A program made the position numbers and the translations under genes. A model generated the notes under the pieces. It was not told the origin of the DNA and made no database searches. It saw only the letters and a program-made list of their open reading frames with translations. Shown here in pieces: positions 8,896 through 17,218 of a stretch of 64,000 nucleotides of DNA; the first letter of the stretch is position 1; each line of letters starts with the position of its first letter. Source of the DNA: SAR86 cluster bacterium (lineage in GTDB: Bacteria > Pseudomonadota > Gammaproteobacteria > Magnimaribacterales > Magnimaribacteraceae); the NCBI GenBank assembly GCA_029268615.1, contig JAQWNM010000007.1:89990-153989 (forward strand). Reading direction: 5' to 3'.

Positions 8896-9510
8896 ATGTT
8901 TTCAGGAATAATTCAAGAAATAGGAAAGGTAAAAGAATTTGCAGAAGAAATATCTGGGTTTAAACTAGGTTTAGAAGTTAAATCTCAATTTCTTTCAAGA
9001 TTAACAAAAGGAGATAGTATTTCAGTTAATGGTACTTGTCTTACAGTCGTTAACTTAAGTTACCGGACTGTATATTTTGATGTAATTCATGAAACACTAA
9101 GAGCAACAAATTTAAAAGACCTAGAAATGGGCTCTTTAGTTAATTTAGAAAGATCCTTAAAATACGGAGGTGAAATAGGAGGGCATTTGCTCTCAGGTCA
9201 TATATATGGAGTCTCTTTTGCTTCAATACTAAATTCAGGGAATGAAATAGAATTAGTCATAGAAAAGCCTGCAGAACTATCAAAATATATATTCAATAAG
9301 GGATATATAGCTATTAATGGAGCAAGTCTAACAATAGCAAAGAATGGAAAAGATTCTTTATCTATTTTTTTAATTCCAGAAACAATAAATTCTACGAATT
9401 TAGGTAAGAATAAAGAACCTTTTTTAGTTAATATAGAGGTTGATTCTCAGACTGTAGCTATTGTTGATACAACAGAGAGGATAAACAGGGAAAAAAGAAT
9501 AGTTGAATAG
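8896..9510 (+). CDS. ribE: Riboflavin synthase, alpha subunit
   Basis: A 204-residue protein made of two lumazine-binding domains of about 97 residues each. It begins MFSGIIQEIGKV (family MFTGIIQ). The first domain carries SVNGTCLTV and the second INGASLTIA. Between them lies GGEIGGHLLSGHIYG. It dismutates two 6,7-dimethyl-8-ribityllumazine molecules to riboflavin. There is no space for an FMN riboswitch, since the start is 2 bases after pyrE, so it is expressed from the pyrE message. The symbol follows the ribE usage for the trimeric synthase. Confidence 0.95.
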   Translation: MFSGIIQEIGKVKEFAEEISGFKLGLEVKSQFLSRLTKGDSISVNGTCLTVVNLSYRTVYFDVIHETLRATNLKDLEMGSLVNLERSLKYGGEIGGHLLSGHIYGVSFASILNSGNEIELVIEKPAELSKYIFNKGYIAINGASLTIAKNGKDSLSIFLIPETINSTNLGKNKEPFLVNIEVDSQTVAIVDTTERINREKRIVE

Positions 9511-9522
9511 AGATAATAATTT

Positions 9523-10875
9523 ATGAAAAAGTACTTTCTTCTAATAATATTTTTTGCGTTACTTAGTTGCTCAGAAGATCATGACTCAAGACAAGGAGAT
9601 TTTGAAGTATTTAAAAGTACTTATGTTCCTGAAAAGAATGTTGATTTTATTATAAAGGGAGCTCGAATCCTAACAGGCACTGGTAAGGAAATTTTAGATG
9701 GTTTTATTTGGGTCTCAGAAAATAAAATAAAAGATATCGGAGAGACCAATGATATGCCAGAAGGTATTAGAGTAATATCAGGCGAAGGTAAATGGGTAAC
9801 ACCGGGGATAATAGATATCCATTCACATATGGGGGTATATCCTTCTCCTTCCTTGAAAGGTAACTCAGATGGAAATGAGGCAACGAATCCAGTGACTTCT
9901 CATGTTTGGGCTGAACATTCTGTATGGACTCAGGATCCTCAAATGCCTTTAGCACTCAAAGGAGGCATCACTACTTTTCATGTTTTGCCAGGTTCTGCTA
10001 ATTTATTCGGCGGGAGAGGAGTTACTCTAAAAAATGTTTGGTCTACAACTGTTCAAGGGATGAAATTTCCTGGAGCGCCATATACTTTAAAGATGGCCTG
10101 TGGAGAAAACCCAAAAAGAGTTTACGGAAGGAGAAAAGGTACTGAGCCTTCAACTAGGATGGGAAATGTTGCAGGTTACAGGAATGCTTGGATAGATGCT
10201 GTTAATTACTCGGATAAAACCAATTTAAAAAGAGATTTAAAATTAGATACTTTAGCAGGCGTTTTAAATGGAGAGATTTTAGTTCAGAATCATTGCTATA
10301 GAGCTGAAGAGATGGCTATTATGTTAGACATATCTAAGGAATTTGGCTATAAAGTTACAGCTTTCCATCATGCAATAGAAGCTTATAAGGTAGCAAATTT
10401 ATTGTCAGAAAATGATGTTTGTGCAGCAATGTGGGCAGACTGGTGGGGTTTTAAAAATGAAGCTTTTGATATGGTTTGGGAGAATGTTGCAATAGTAGAT
10501 CAGGCAAATGAAGGAAAAGGTTGCGCTATTGTTCATTCAGATTCTGCAATAGGAATTCAAAGATTAAATCAAGAAGCTGCAAAGGCAATGGCAGCAGGTA
10601 GAAGAGCTGGACTAGATATACCTAGATCAAGAGCTATTCAGTGGATTACTAGGAATCCAGCCAAGGCTTTAGGTATTCTTGATAGAGTCGGTACTATTGA
10701 AAAAGGCAAGATGGCAGATTTAGTTCTTTGGGATAGTGATCCTTTTAGCGTCTATAGTAAAACAGAGAGGGTATTTATCGATGGAATTCAAAGATATTTT
10801 ATATCAGATTCTTTAACTCCAAAGTCAACAGACTTTGAGTTAGGAATAATTCAACCTGACAAAAATAGATTATGA
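9523..10875 (+). CDS. Secreted lipoprotein amidohydrolase
   Basis: A 450-residue amidohydrolase-superfamily protein with a lipoprotein signal peptide ending LLSC, so Cys16 is the predicted lipidated residue. The metal-binding HxH motif is intact in GIIDIHSHMG (His100 and His102). Later metal-site segments are visible as TAFHHAIEA and AIVHSDSA. The C-terminal part closes with RNPAKALGILDRVGTIEKGKMADLVLW, typical of imidazolonepropionase/dihydroorotase-like relatives. It probably hydrolyses a cyclic amide or peptide-like substrate outside the inner membrane; the substrate is unknown. It overlaps the next, related gene by 4 bases. Confidence 0.88.
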   Translation: MKKYFLLIIFFALLSCSEDHDSRQGDFEVFKSTYVPEKNVDFIIKGARILTGTGKEILDGFIWVSENKIKDIGETNDMPEGIRVISGEGKWVTPGIIDIHSHMGVYPSPSLKGNSDGNEATNPVTSHVWAEHSVWTQDPQMPLALKGGITTFHVLPGSANLFGGRGVTLKNVWSTTVQGMKFPGAPYTLKMACGENPKRVYGRRKGTEPSTRMGNVAGYRNAWIDAVNYSDKTNLKRDLKLDTLAGVLNGEILVQNHCYRAEEMAIMLDISKEFGYKVTAFHHAIEAYKVANLLSENDVCAAMWADWWGFKNEAFDMVWENVAIVDQANEGKGCAIVHSDSAIGIQRLNQEAAKAMAAGRRAGLDIPRSRAIQWITRNPAKALGILDRVGTIEKGKMADLVLWDSDPFSVYSKTERVFIDGIQRYFISDSLTPKSTDFELGIIQPDKNRL

Positions 10876-12089
10876 TATTGAAGATATTTATCAATATTCT
10901 GCTTTATTTAATTATTAGCTGTTCTTTACAAGCTTCAGAATTTCTTATAAAAAATGCAAAGATTCATACTACTTCTCTAGGTTTTATTGAAGGAGCTGAT
11001 TTACATATTAAAGAAGGAAAAATTATTAATATTTCTAAAAATATAATAGTATCTGGAATTGATAAAATAGATGCGGAAGGTAACTTTTTAACCCCAGGTT
11101 TTCTAGCTCCACTAACGCAAATAGGACTTGTAGAAATTGAGTTAGAACCAAACACTAGAGATGATAGCTCTAAGTATTATTCTTCAGGCCTAGGTATTTC
11201 TAAGGCCTATAATCCATCTTCCTCTTTAATACCCTACAACCTTAGAGGCGGAATAACCACTTCTTTATCGTCACCAAGTTTTGGAAAGAATTTGTTTTCA
11301 GGCTTAATATCAGCTTTTTCTCTAACAAGCTCTTTAGAGAAAAGTTTAATAAAAAGAGATATAGGATTAATAGCTAGGATTGGTGGCGGAGAAGATTCTA
11401 GAGCTGCTAATATTTTAATGTTAGAAGATTCTTTTCTTCAGGCAAAGAAATACATACTTTCTGGTAAATTAGAAGAACATTTTAAACCAGATAAAATATC
11501 TTTTTCAACTAGAGATATTAAATCTATATCTAGAGTTCTCTCTAGAGAAATACCTTTGATTGTCCATGCAAATAGAGCCTCAGATATATTAGCTTTGATT
11601 GATTTATCAAAAGAATTTGAAATTAATTTAATAATAGCTGGAGCAAAAGAAGGATGGAGAGTAGCTGAGAGTTTAATGAAAGCAAAAGTACCTGTAATCA
11701 TCCAACCAATAGATAACTTGCCAAGTTCTTTTGATGAGATAGCAGCTTCTTTAGATAATGCAGCAAAACTGCACGAAGCGGGTGTTAAGATTCTTATCTC
11801 TTCTCATGAAACACATAATGCTTATTTAAGTAGACAGGGAGCAGGGATAGCAGTTTCATATGGGTTACCTTGGCATGTGGCGATAGATGCGCTATCTAAA
11901 AATATTGCTGAATCTTTCTCATTAAATTCTATAGGTTCAATAGAAATTGGTAAAACAGCTGACTTTATAATATGGAGTGAAGATCCTCTAGAGGTGACTG
12001 CGTTTGCTGAACGTATTTTTATTTCAGGAAATGAGATGCCTGTTATGACTCGTTCATTAAGGCTAAGAGATAGGTATTTAAAGGAATAA
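10872..12089 (+). CDS. Exported amidohydrolase-like protein lacking the HxH metal motif
   Basis: A 405-residue paralogue-like partner of the preceding gene, starting inside its stop (ATGA overlap). It has a hydrophobic export signal of ~20 residues ending IISCSLQA, which could be a lipobox or an ordinary cleavage site. The composite-domain ends are normal (FLIKNAKIHTTSLG and GSIEIGKTADFIIWSEDP). The position equivalent to HxH reads APLTQIG at residues 79-85, so both histidines are missing. A later His is present in LIVHANRA. It may be a non-catalytic partner of the upstream enzyme or use a different metal site. Confidence 0.8.
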   Translation: MILKIFINILLYLIISCSLQASEFLIKNAKIHTTSLGFIEGADLHIKEGKIINISKNIIVSGIDKIDAEGNFLTPGFLAPLTQIGLVEIELEPNTRDDSSKYYSSGLGISKAYNPSSSLIPYNLRGGITTSLSSPSFGKNLFSGLISAFSLTSSLEKSLIKRDIGLIARIGGGEDSRAANILMLEDSFLQAKKYILSGKLEEHFKPDKISFSTRDIKSISRVLSREIPLIVHANRASDILALIDLSKEFEINLIIAGAKEGWRVAESLMKAKVPVIIQPIDNLPSSFDEIAASLDNAAKLHEAGVKILISSHETHNAYLSRQGAGIAVSYGLPWHVAIDALSKNIAESFSLNSIGSIEIGKTADFIIWSEDPLEVTAFAERIFISGNEMPVMTRSLRLRDRYLKE

Positions 12090-12094
12090 GATAC

Positions 12095-12547
12095 TTAACT
12101 CAAAGATTCTTTAACTAAATTACTTACTTTTGACATGTCAGCTTTGCCATGTAAATTCTCTTTTAAGATGCCCATAACTTTTCCCATATCCTTTAGAGAT
12201 TTAGATGAAGTAGATTCAATTGTATCAAGGATCTCTAATTTTAATTCATCATCATTAAGTTGCTTAGGCATATATTCCTTTAAAGTTTCTATTTCTTCTA
12301 ATTCTTTGTTAGAGAGTTCTTCTCTGCCAGCATTAGAAAATTGAACCGCGGATTCTTTTCTTTGTTTTATCATTCTTTGTATTACACTTAAAGACTGGTC
12401 AATCGATAGTTCTGACTTCTGCTCTATCTTTAATAGGTTCATTTCAGACTTAAGCATTCTCAATGTGGATAGTCTATTTTTTTGGCCATTTTTCATGGCT
12501 ATTTTTATATTTTCTTCTATCTGAAGAATTATGGAGTTATTTTCCAC
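12095..12547 (-). CDS. yqeY: GatB/YqeY domain protein
   Basis: A 150-residue YqeY-family protein, related to the C-terminal tRNA-binding domain of the GatB amidotransferase subunit. Visible features are STLRMLKSEM, a helix-rich middle with VIQRMIKQRKESAVQFSNAGR, and LKEYMPKQL. The start is GTG at 12547. It sits just downstream of rpsU (17 bases), an arrangement seen in many bacteria, which points to a role around translation. The exact biochemical activity is not established. It ends 5 bases from the convergent amidohydrolase-like gene. Confidence 0.9.
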   Translation of the reverse strand: MENNSIILQIEENIKIAMKNGQKNRLSTLRMLKSEMNLLKIEQKSELSIDQSLSVIQRMIKQRKESAVQFSNAGREELSNKELEEIETLKEYMPKQLNDDELKLEILDTIESTSSKSLKDMGKVMGILKENLHGKADMSKVSNLVKESLS

Positions 12548-12564
12548 TAAATATGACTGAAAGA

Positions 12565-12780
12565 TTAGTACCTTGGCGGTCTATTCAATCTATTTTTTCT
12601 TTGAACTTTTTGTTCTCTTTTAACGGCTGCAGCAGCTTTTCTTTTTCTAACAGATGTGGGTTTTTCATAGAATTCACGTTTTTTTATTTCCGTGACTATT
12701 CCTGCTTTTTCAACAGCCCTTTTAAATTTTCTTAAACCTATGTCGAAGGCTTCCTTATCTCTTATTTTAATTGATGGCAT
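12565..12780 (-). CDS. rpsU: Small ribosomal subunit protein bS21
   Basis: A 71-residue, very basic protein beginning [20 protein letters not shown] and containing [15 protein letters not shown], both diagnostic for ribosomal protein S21. S21 sits on the platform of the 30S subunit near the anti-Shine-Dalgarno sequence and helps initiation. It is divergent from tsaD, as in enteric bacteria, but dnaG and rpoD do not follow it here; they are ~30 kb away in this window. A good sigma70-type promoter lies upstream at 12809-12837. Confidence 0.97.
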   Translation of the reverse strand: MPSIKIRDKEAFDIGLRKFKRAVEKAGIVTEIKKREFYEKPTSVRKRKAAAAVKREQKVQRKNRLNRPPRY

Positions 12781-12808
12781 ATAATCTGTATCTTTACAAA
12801 GACGGGCA

Positions 12809-12837
12809 ATTCTATAGAGGGATTAGTTTCTTTGCAA
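12809..12837 (-). promoter_or_regulatory. Predicted sigma70 promoter of rpsU-yqeY
   Basis: On the minus strand, TTGCAA (12832-12837) and TAGAAT (12809-12814) are separated by exactly 17 bases. They match 4 of 6 and 5 of 6 consensus positions. The -10 lies about 30 bases upstream of the rpsU ATG, leaving a short leader. Confidence 0.55.
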
Positions 12838-12889
12838 AGAATTTCTTTATAGATTCTTTTTTAAATTTGTTATTAACTTATGATTAATT

Positions 12890-13894
12890 ATGAAAATTTT
12901 AGGAATTGAGACATCATGTGATGAGACAGGAGTGGCTATATATGATAGCTCCGTAAATTCTATAATAGCTGAAGAGATCTATAGCCAAACTAAATTGCAT
13001 GCTAAATTTGGTGGAGTTGTCCCTGAATTAGCTTCTAGGGATCACGTATTAAAGTTGCTACCTTTAATTAAAGCTACATTGAGTTCCTCTGAAGTTAACT
13101 ATAATTCTATTAACGGTATAGCTTATACATCGGGCCCAGGACTTAAAGGGCCCCTTATAGTCGGTGCGTCAATAGCTAAAGCTTTATCATTAGGATGGGG
13201 AATCCCTTCGATAGGTATTCACCATATGGAAGCTCACCTTTTAATAAATCTTTTAGAAGAAAATCCACCATCTTTTCCATTTATCACACTATTAATCTCA
13301 GGAGGCCACTGTCTCCTTATAAGATCTGATGAAGTAGGGCATTATAAAATCATAGGGCAAACGTTAGATGATGCTGTTGGAGAAGCTTTTGATAAAGTAG
13401 CAAGGTTATTAAATTTACCTTACCCCGGGGGTCCAAATATAGAAAAATTAGCCAGGCTTGGAAAGCCAAACTTTATTAAACTGCCAAGACCGATGACTTC
13501 AAAACGCTCTTTAGATTTCAGTTTTAGCGGATTAAAAACAGCAGTTTTATACAATTTAAGAAATAAAAAAAATATAAGTGAATCATATAGAGCAAATATA
13601 TCAGCTTCTTTTCAAGAAGCTGTTGCTGATACTTTGTTGATTAAATGCAAATGGGCTTTGGAGGATGAAAATTTAAAACAACTTGTGATTGGTGGAGGGG
13701 TAGCATCAAATATTTATATTAGACGAAGGTTGGTAAATGGATTACAAGGGCATGATATTTTTTTTCCTCAATCAGATAGGTGCACAGATAATGGTGCTAT
13801 GGTTGCCTATGCAGGATATCATAAGTTGTTAGAAGGTATTATAGAGCCAAATAAATTGATAGTGAATCCTAGATGGAGTTTAGAAGAAATATAA
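12890..13894 (+). CDS. tsaD: tRNA N6-adenosine threonylcarbamoyltransferase TsaD
   Basis: A 334-residue ASKHA-fold protein of standard length. It starts ILGIETSCDETGVAIYD. The metal-binding HxxxH is in IGIHHMEAHLLINLL, followed by LISGGHCLL, DDAVGEAFDKVAR and GGVASNIYIRRRL. TsaD transfers the threonylcarbamoyl group from TC-AMP to A37 of ANN-decoding tRNAs, working with TsaB and TsaE, which are not in this window. It is divergent from rpsU and followed by folB after 3 bases. Confidence 0.97.
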   Translation: MKILGIETSCDETGVAIYDSSVNSIIAEEIYSQTKLHAKFGGVVPELASRDHVLKLLPLIKATLSSSEVNYNSINGIAYTSGPGLKGPLIVGASIAKALSLGWGIPSIGIHHMEAHLLINLLEENPPSFPFITLLISGGHCLLIRSDEVGHYKIIGQTLDDAVGEAFDKVARLLNLPYPGGPNIEKLARLGKPNFIKLPRPMTSKRSLDFSFSGLKTAVLYNLRNKKNISESYRANISASFQEAVADTLLIKCKWALEDENLKQLVIGGGVASNIYIRRRLVNGLQGHDIFFPQSDRCTDNGAMVAYAGYHKLLEGIIEPNKLIVNPRWSLEEI

Positions 13895-13897
13895 TTT

Positions 13898-14248
13898 ATG
13901 GATATTATAAGAATAGAAGAATTAGAGATTGAAGCAGTCATTGGTATTTTTGATTGGGAGAGGGAGGTTCGTCAATTAATAAGTATTGATATGGAAATGC
14001 ACTATGATTGCAGTAAGCCAGGTTCTTCGGATGATATATCTGATGCTTTAGATTATAAGGCAGTCTCCAAAATGATAATTAGTTTAACTAAAGAAACTAA
14101 AAGTAAACTCATTGAGCATTTAGCAGAAAAAATTTCTTCAAGAATATTAGAAGAGTTTCCTGTAAGTAGTTTAAAGTTAACTTTAAAGAAACCGGGAGCT
14201 TTGAGAGGTTCTAAGGCTGTAGGCCTAACAATATATAGATCAAAATAA
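13898..14248 (+). CDS. folB: Dihydroneopterin aldolase
   Basis: A 116-residue FolB-type aldolase/epimerase. It shows the early segment IRIEELEIEAVIGIFDWEREV with the conserved Glu of IGxxxWE, SDALDYKAV, HLAEKISSRIL and the late motif LTLKKPGAL. It cleaves dihydroneopterin to 6-hydroxymethyl-dihydropterin plus glycolaldehyde, the substrate for FolK encoded next. Its TAA shares one base with the folK ATG, so the two consecutive folate enzymes are translationally coupled. tsaD-folB-folK is a common gammaproteobacterial order. Confidence 0.95.
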   Translation: MDIIRIEELEIEAVIGIFDWEREVRQLISIDMEMHYDCSKPGSSDDISDALDYKAVSKMIISLTKETKSKLIEHLAEKISSRILEEFPVSSLKLTLKKPGALRGSKAVGLTIYRSK

Positions 14249-14694
14249 TGACTTTAGTAATCATAAGCATTGGAAGTAATATAGATCCTGAACTCAATAT
14301 ATTTAAAGCTAAAGATTTACTCCTTAAAGCATTTAATTCATGTAAATTTTCTTCTATATATAAATCTCCAGCCGAAGGCTTCGAAGGGCCTGAATTCCAT
14401 AATCTTGCCTTAAGCATAGTCACTGAACTTAATCCAGGTCAATTGAATATTCTTTTAAAAGTTTTAGAAAAGAAATTAGGCAGAGATGAAACCCAAAGAA
14501 AATTTGTTAATAGAGTTATTGATTTAGATTTAATTATGTATGACGATTTAATTTATTCAGAAAACGGCTTAGAGCTTCCTAGTTCAGATATACTGGAGTA
14601 TCTTTTTGTCCTTAAGCCCGTGCATGAAATAGCAGGAGATTTGAGGCATCCCATTTCAAAAAAAACCTTTACTCAGATTTTAGAAGAATTTTAG
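14248..14694 (+). CDS. folK: 6-hydroxymethyl-dihydropterin pyrophosphokinase (HPPK)
   Basis: A 148-residue HPPK, slightly short. The N-terminal ISIGSNIDPELN and the pterin-loop segment SPAEGFEGPEFHNLAL are conserved. The usual RWGPRTLDLD signature is degenerate and reads RKFVNRVIDLD: the second arginine and both metal-binding aspartates remain, but the WGP is FVN. It transfers pyrophosphate from ATP to hydroxymethyl-dihydropterin in folate synthesis. The start overlaps the folB stop, and the last 4 bases overlap the convergent MFS gene. Confidence 0.92.
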   Translation: MTLVIISIGSNIDPELNIFKAKDLLLKAFNSCKFSSIYKSPAEGFEGPEFHNLALSIVTELNPGQLNILLKVLEKKLGRDETQRKFVNRVIDLDLIMYDDLIYSENGLELPSSDILEYLFVLKPVHEIAGDLRHPISKKTFTQILEEF

Positions 14695-16262
14695 AATATT
14701 TCACCCAAAGATTTAGCTTTAGATAAAAGTGACCGCTCTTCTTTTGCTAAATATTTGCCTGCAAAAGATAATGCAATTATGGTTATCACTAAGATTACTA
14801 GAGATGAAGCAAGTGCAAATTTTAGAGACTCACCATCATTCATTCCCTGATCTTGTAAAGTATTACTTATAAAACCAACCGAATAAGGGCCTAAAGCTAG
14901 ACCAATCATTGATACAATTAGTAGATAAAATGCCCCTGCAAGAGCTCTCATTCTCGGCAATACTAAATCAGATACAGTTGCTGGCCCAATGCCCACCCAT
15001 AATGGCGTGACTATATGAAATAGGAAGTTGCATATGTAGGAAACATATAAATTTTCGGCATATAAAAGACCCAAACATAATGGAATTGTAAGAATTACAA
15101 CTATATAACCTATATATAAACGTCCATTTGGGTAATTTCTCTTAAGTAAGTCTCCTAAGATACCTCCAGATATTGTACCAATTATGCCTCCTATTGCCGC
15201 TGTAAGACCTAAGACTGTTCCTGCTTCAGCTTCGCTTATTCCGTGATTTCTTATATAAAAAGACGGGACCCAGGCACTAATAGAATAAGTTACAAAGGCT
15301 ATTGACCCAAAGCCAATGCTAGAAGCTATCAATGCTTTACTCTTAAAGATGATTTGATAGACACCTAAATCTCTATGTTTCATTCCTTGAATCCAACAAC
15401 TTAATAAATATAGACCAATCCCAAAAGCAATCCATTGAACTCTATCGCCAGTGAAAATAATAAGAGCAAACATGCTATAAAAGATTGTTAATCCTATAAA
15501 TAGATTAACTAAAATTTCTTTTATTAAGTTAGGGGATGCTAAAAGACCAAAAGGAGTAATGCCAATAAACTCTTTTAGCATCTCACGAAAAGGAGAGAGC
15601 GATTCAGGAGAGCTTATATTTTCACTTAGACCTCTAGGCGGCTCTTTTATCTGCCAGGTAAAAAAGGCAAGAATAATACCTGGTATACCAACAGCCATGA
15701 AAGCAACTTGCCATCCTCTTAACCCAAAAGGAGCTAAAGAAATATCAGGAAAAGCATTATTCCATAAATCTACAATCCAGCCGCCTAGAAAGATTCCTAT
15801 TCCAGCACCTATATATAGACCGCTAGCATAAATAGCCAACACAGTGCTCCTTACTTTTGGAGAGAAATAATCAGATAACATTGAATATGTAGCTGGGCTA
15901 GCACTTGATTCCCCTATACCTACTCCAAATCTAAATATAGCTAAAGAGGTAAAAGATCTTGCCGTTCCAGAAAGTGCAGTCATCAAACTCCAAGTTCCTA
16001 GACCAAGACTGATTATTTTTCTTCTAGACCAAACATCAGATAATTTTCCAAGAGGGATTCCAAAAACTGAGTAAAAGATTGCAAAGGCCGTACCAAAAAG
16101 AAAACCAATATCACTATCTGAAATATTAAGATCCATTTTAATATCTTCAGCAAGGACAGATAAGATTTGTCTGTCTATGAAATTAAAAACATAAACCAAC
16201 ACTAAAAGTATTAAAGTAATTTTTGCTTGTCTACCTCCGACCAAGCTTTCTTTGTCTAACAT
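14691..16262 (-). CDS. MFS transporter, spinster-like
   Basis: A 523-residue major facilitator protein with about 12 hydrophobic segments. The first helix region contains VFNFIDRQILSVLAEDIK, and the loop between TM2 and TM3 carries the MFS signature GKLSDVWSRRKII. GVGIGESSASPATYSMLSDYF is typical of the spinster-like/hexuronate-like branch often annotated in lipid-metabolising bacteria. A long loop around residues 210-245 splits the two halves. It is last in a minus-strand run with two MaoC-like genes and a phosphotransferase, so its substrate may be an organic acid or acyl compound handled by those enzymes; that link is inference. Confidence 0.88.
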   Translation of the reverse strand: MLDKESLVGGRQAKITLILLVLVYVFNFIDRQILSVLAEDIKMDLNISDSDIGFLFGTAFAIFYSVFGIPLGKLSDVWSRRKIISLGLGTWSLMTALSGTARSFTSLAIFRFGVGIGESSASPATYSMLSDYFSPKVRSTVLAIYASGLYIGAGIGIFLGGWIVDLWNNAFPDISLAPFGLRGWQVAFMAVGIPGIILAFFTWQIKEPPRGLSENISSPESLSPFREMLKEFIGITPFGLLASPNLIKEILVNLFIGLTIFYSMFALIIFTGDRVQWIAFGIGLYLLSCWIQGMKHRDLGVYQIIFKSKALIASSIGFGSIAFVTYSISAWVPSFYIRNHGISEAEAGTVLGLTAAIGGIIGTISGGILGDLLKRNYPNGRLYIGYIVVILTIPLCLGLLYAENLYVSYICNFLFHIVTPLWVGIGPATVSDLVLPRMRALAGAFYLLIVSMIGLALGPYSVGFISNTLQDQGMNDGESLKFALASSLVILVITIIALSFAGKYLAKEERSLLSKAKSLGEIF

Positions 16263-16271
16263 AGTCGAAAA

Positions 16272-16691
16272 TTACTTACTTACTTTTGCTGTAGCAGTAC
16301 CTGAGATTACTGTGACTCCTTCTTGATTGGTTGTTACTATTTCTAAGTCAATTAAATTTATCCCATTTTCTTCTCGAATAGCAGTTATTTTTGCCTCACT
16401 CTCTAAAGTATCTCCAGGCCAAACTTGGTTAGTAAACCTTACTCCATATTTAGTAAGAGTTCCATCACCTACATAATTTGTAATCATCTTCCCCGTCATC
16501 CCCATAGTTAGCATGCCGTGGGCAAAGACACTAGGGTAACCAGCAACTTGAGTGGTGAATATTTCATCAGTGTGCAAAGGATTATAGTCTCCTGAGGCAC
16601 CTGCATATTGGACTATTTGAGTTCTTTTTAAATCTTCTACCAGAGTTTCTTTGTAAGAATCTCCAATTTTTATTTCATTTAATTTAAGCAT
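16272..16691 (-). CDS. MaoC-like (R)-specific enoyl hydratase/dehydratase subunit
   Basis: A 139-residue hot-dog fold protein. The hydratase-2 active-site motif is intact as SGDYNPLHTD, with Asp35 and His40 as the catalytic pair, followed by AGYPSVFAHGMLTMG. Such proteins add water to, or remove it from, 2-enoyl or 3-hydroxyacyl thioesters. The preceding gene (16701-17210) encodes a related protein with only one of these residues, so a heterodimer with a single active site, like mycobacterial HadAB or ChsH-type pairs, is likely. The acyl substrate is unknown. Confidence 0.85.
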   Translation of the reverse strand: MLKLNEIKIGDSYKETLVEDLKRTQIVQYAGASGDYNPLHTDEIFTTQVAGYPSVFAHGMLTMGMTGKMITNYVGDGTLTKYGVRFTNQVWPGDTLESEAKITAIREENGINLIDLEIVTTNQEGVTVISGTATAKVSK

Positions 16692-16700
16692 AAGTATTTT

Positions 16701-17210
16701 TTAACTCCCCACTGGTTTCTCAGTTTGTACACCTATCCCTCTTGCAGTTATCACAAGCTCTCCATCTTGATTTCTGTATTCTGTAATGCCTTCACTAAAT
16801 TTTAGTTTTCCTGCTCTTTTACTATCTTTTTCCCAGCTTTCTCCAGGTTTGATAGAAGCCGTAAGTATGTCTCCTGCAAGGACAGGTTTATGATATTCAA
16901 AATGCTGCTCTGCATGTAATCCCATTGCTACTCCTCCATCTTCTTTCTTGTCATCTTTAGGCTCTTTTTTTGGTTTAAGGCCTGTGGCCTCTTTTCCAGA
17001 TCCAAACCATTCTTCACCTATTTTTGGACGTAATCCATACTCAGGATCAAATTGTGCACTAGCCTGTGGAAAAGTAGGAGGTGGTATGATGCCTTTACAA
17101 TCTGTATTTTTTGCGTACTCTTCATCGTAATAAATTGGATTTGGGTCACCTACTGATCTTGCAAACATCATGATATGACTTGCTTCTATTAAAAATTTAC
17201 CTATGGCCAT
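16701..17210 (-). CDS. MaoC-like dehydratase partner, N-terminal-domain type
   Basis: A 169-residue protein of the MaoC_dehydrat_N type. The segment FARSVGDPNPIYYDEEYA corresponds to the hydratase motif but has Tyr27 where the catalytic His would be, so it is probably non-catalytic alone. A Lys/Glu/Asp-rich insertion (about residues 74-96) precedes LHAEQHFEYHKPVLAGD, the usual hot-dog strand region. It is 9 bases upstream of the intact MaoC subunit, which supports a two-subunit dehydratase. The charged insertion looks like a flexible surface loop. Confidence 0.82.
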   Translation of the reverse strand: MAIGKFLIEASHIMMFARSVGDPNPIYYDEEYAKNTDCKGIIPPPTFPQASAQFDPEYGLRPKIGEEWFGSGKEATGLKPKKEPKDDKKEDGGVAMGLHAEQHFEYHKPVLAGDILTASIKPGESWEKDSKRAGKLKFSEGITEYRNQDGELVITARGIGVQTEKPVGS

Positions 17211-17218
17211 CTTTTCTC

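Noticed and set aside
12463..12735. Plus-strand open frame opposite yqeY and rpsU
   Set aside because: It is a shadow of rpsU and yqeY; S21 is unmistakable on the other strand.
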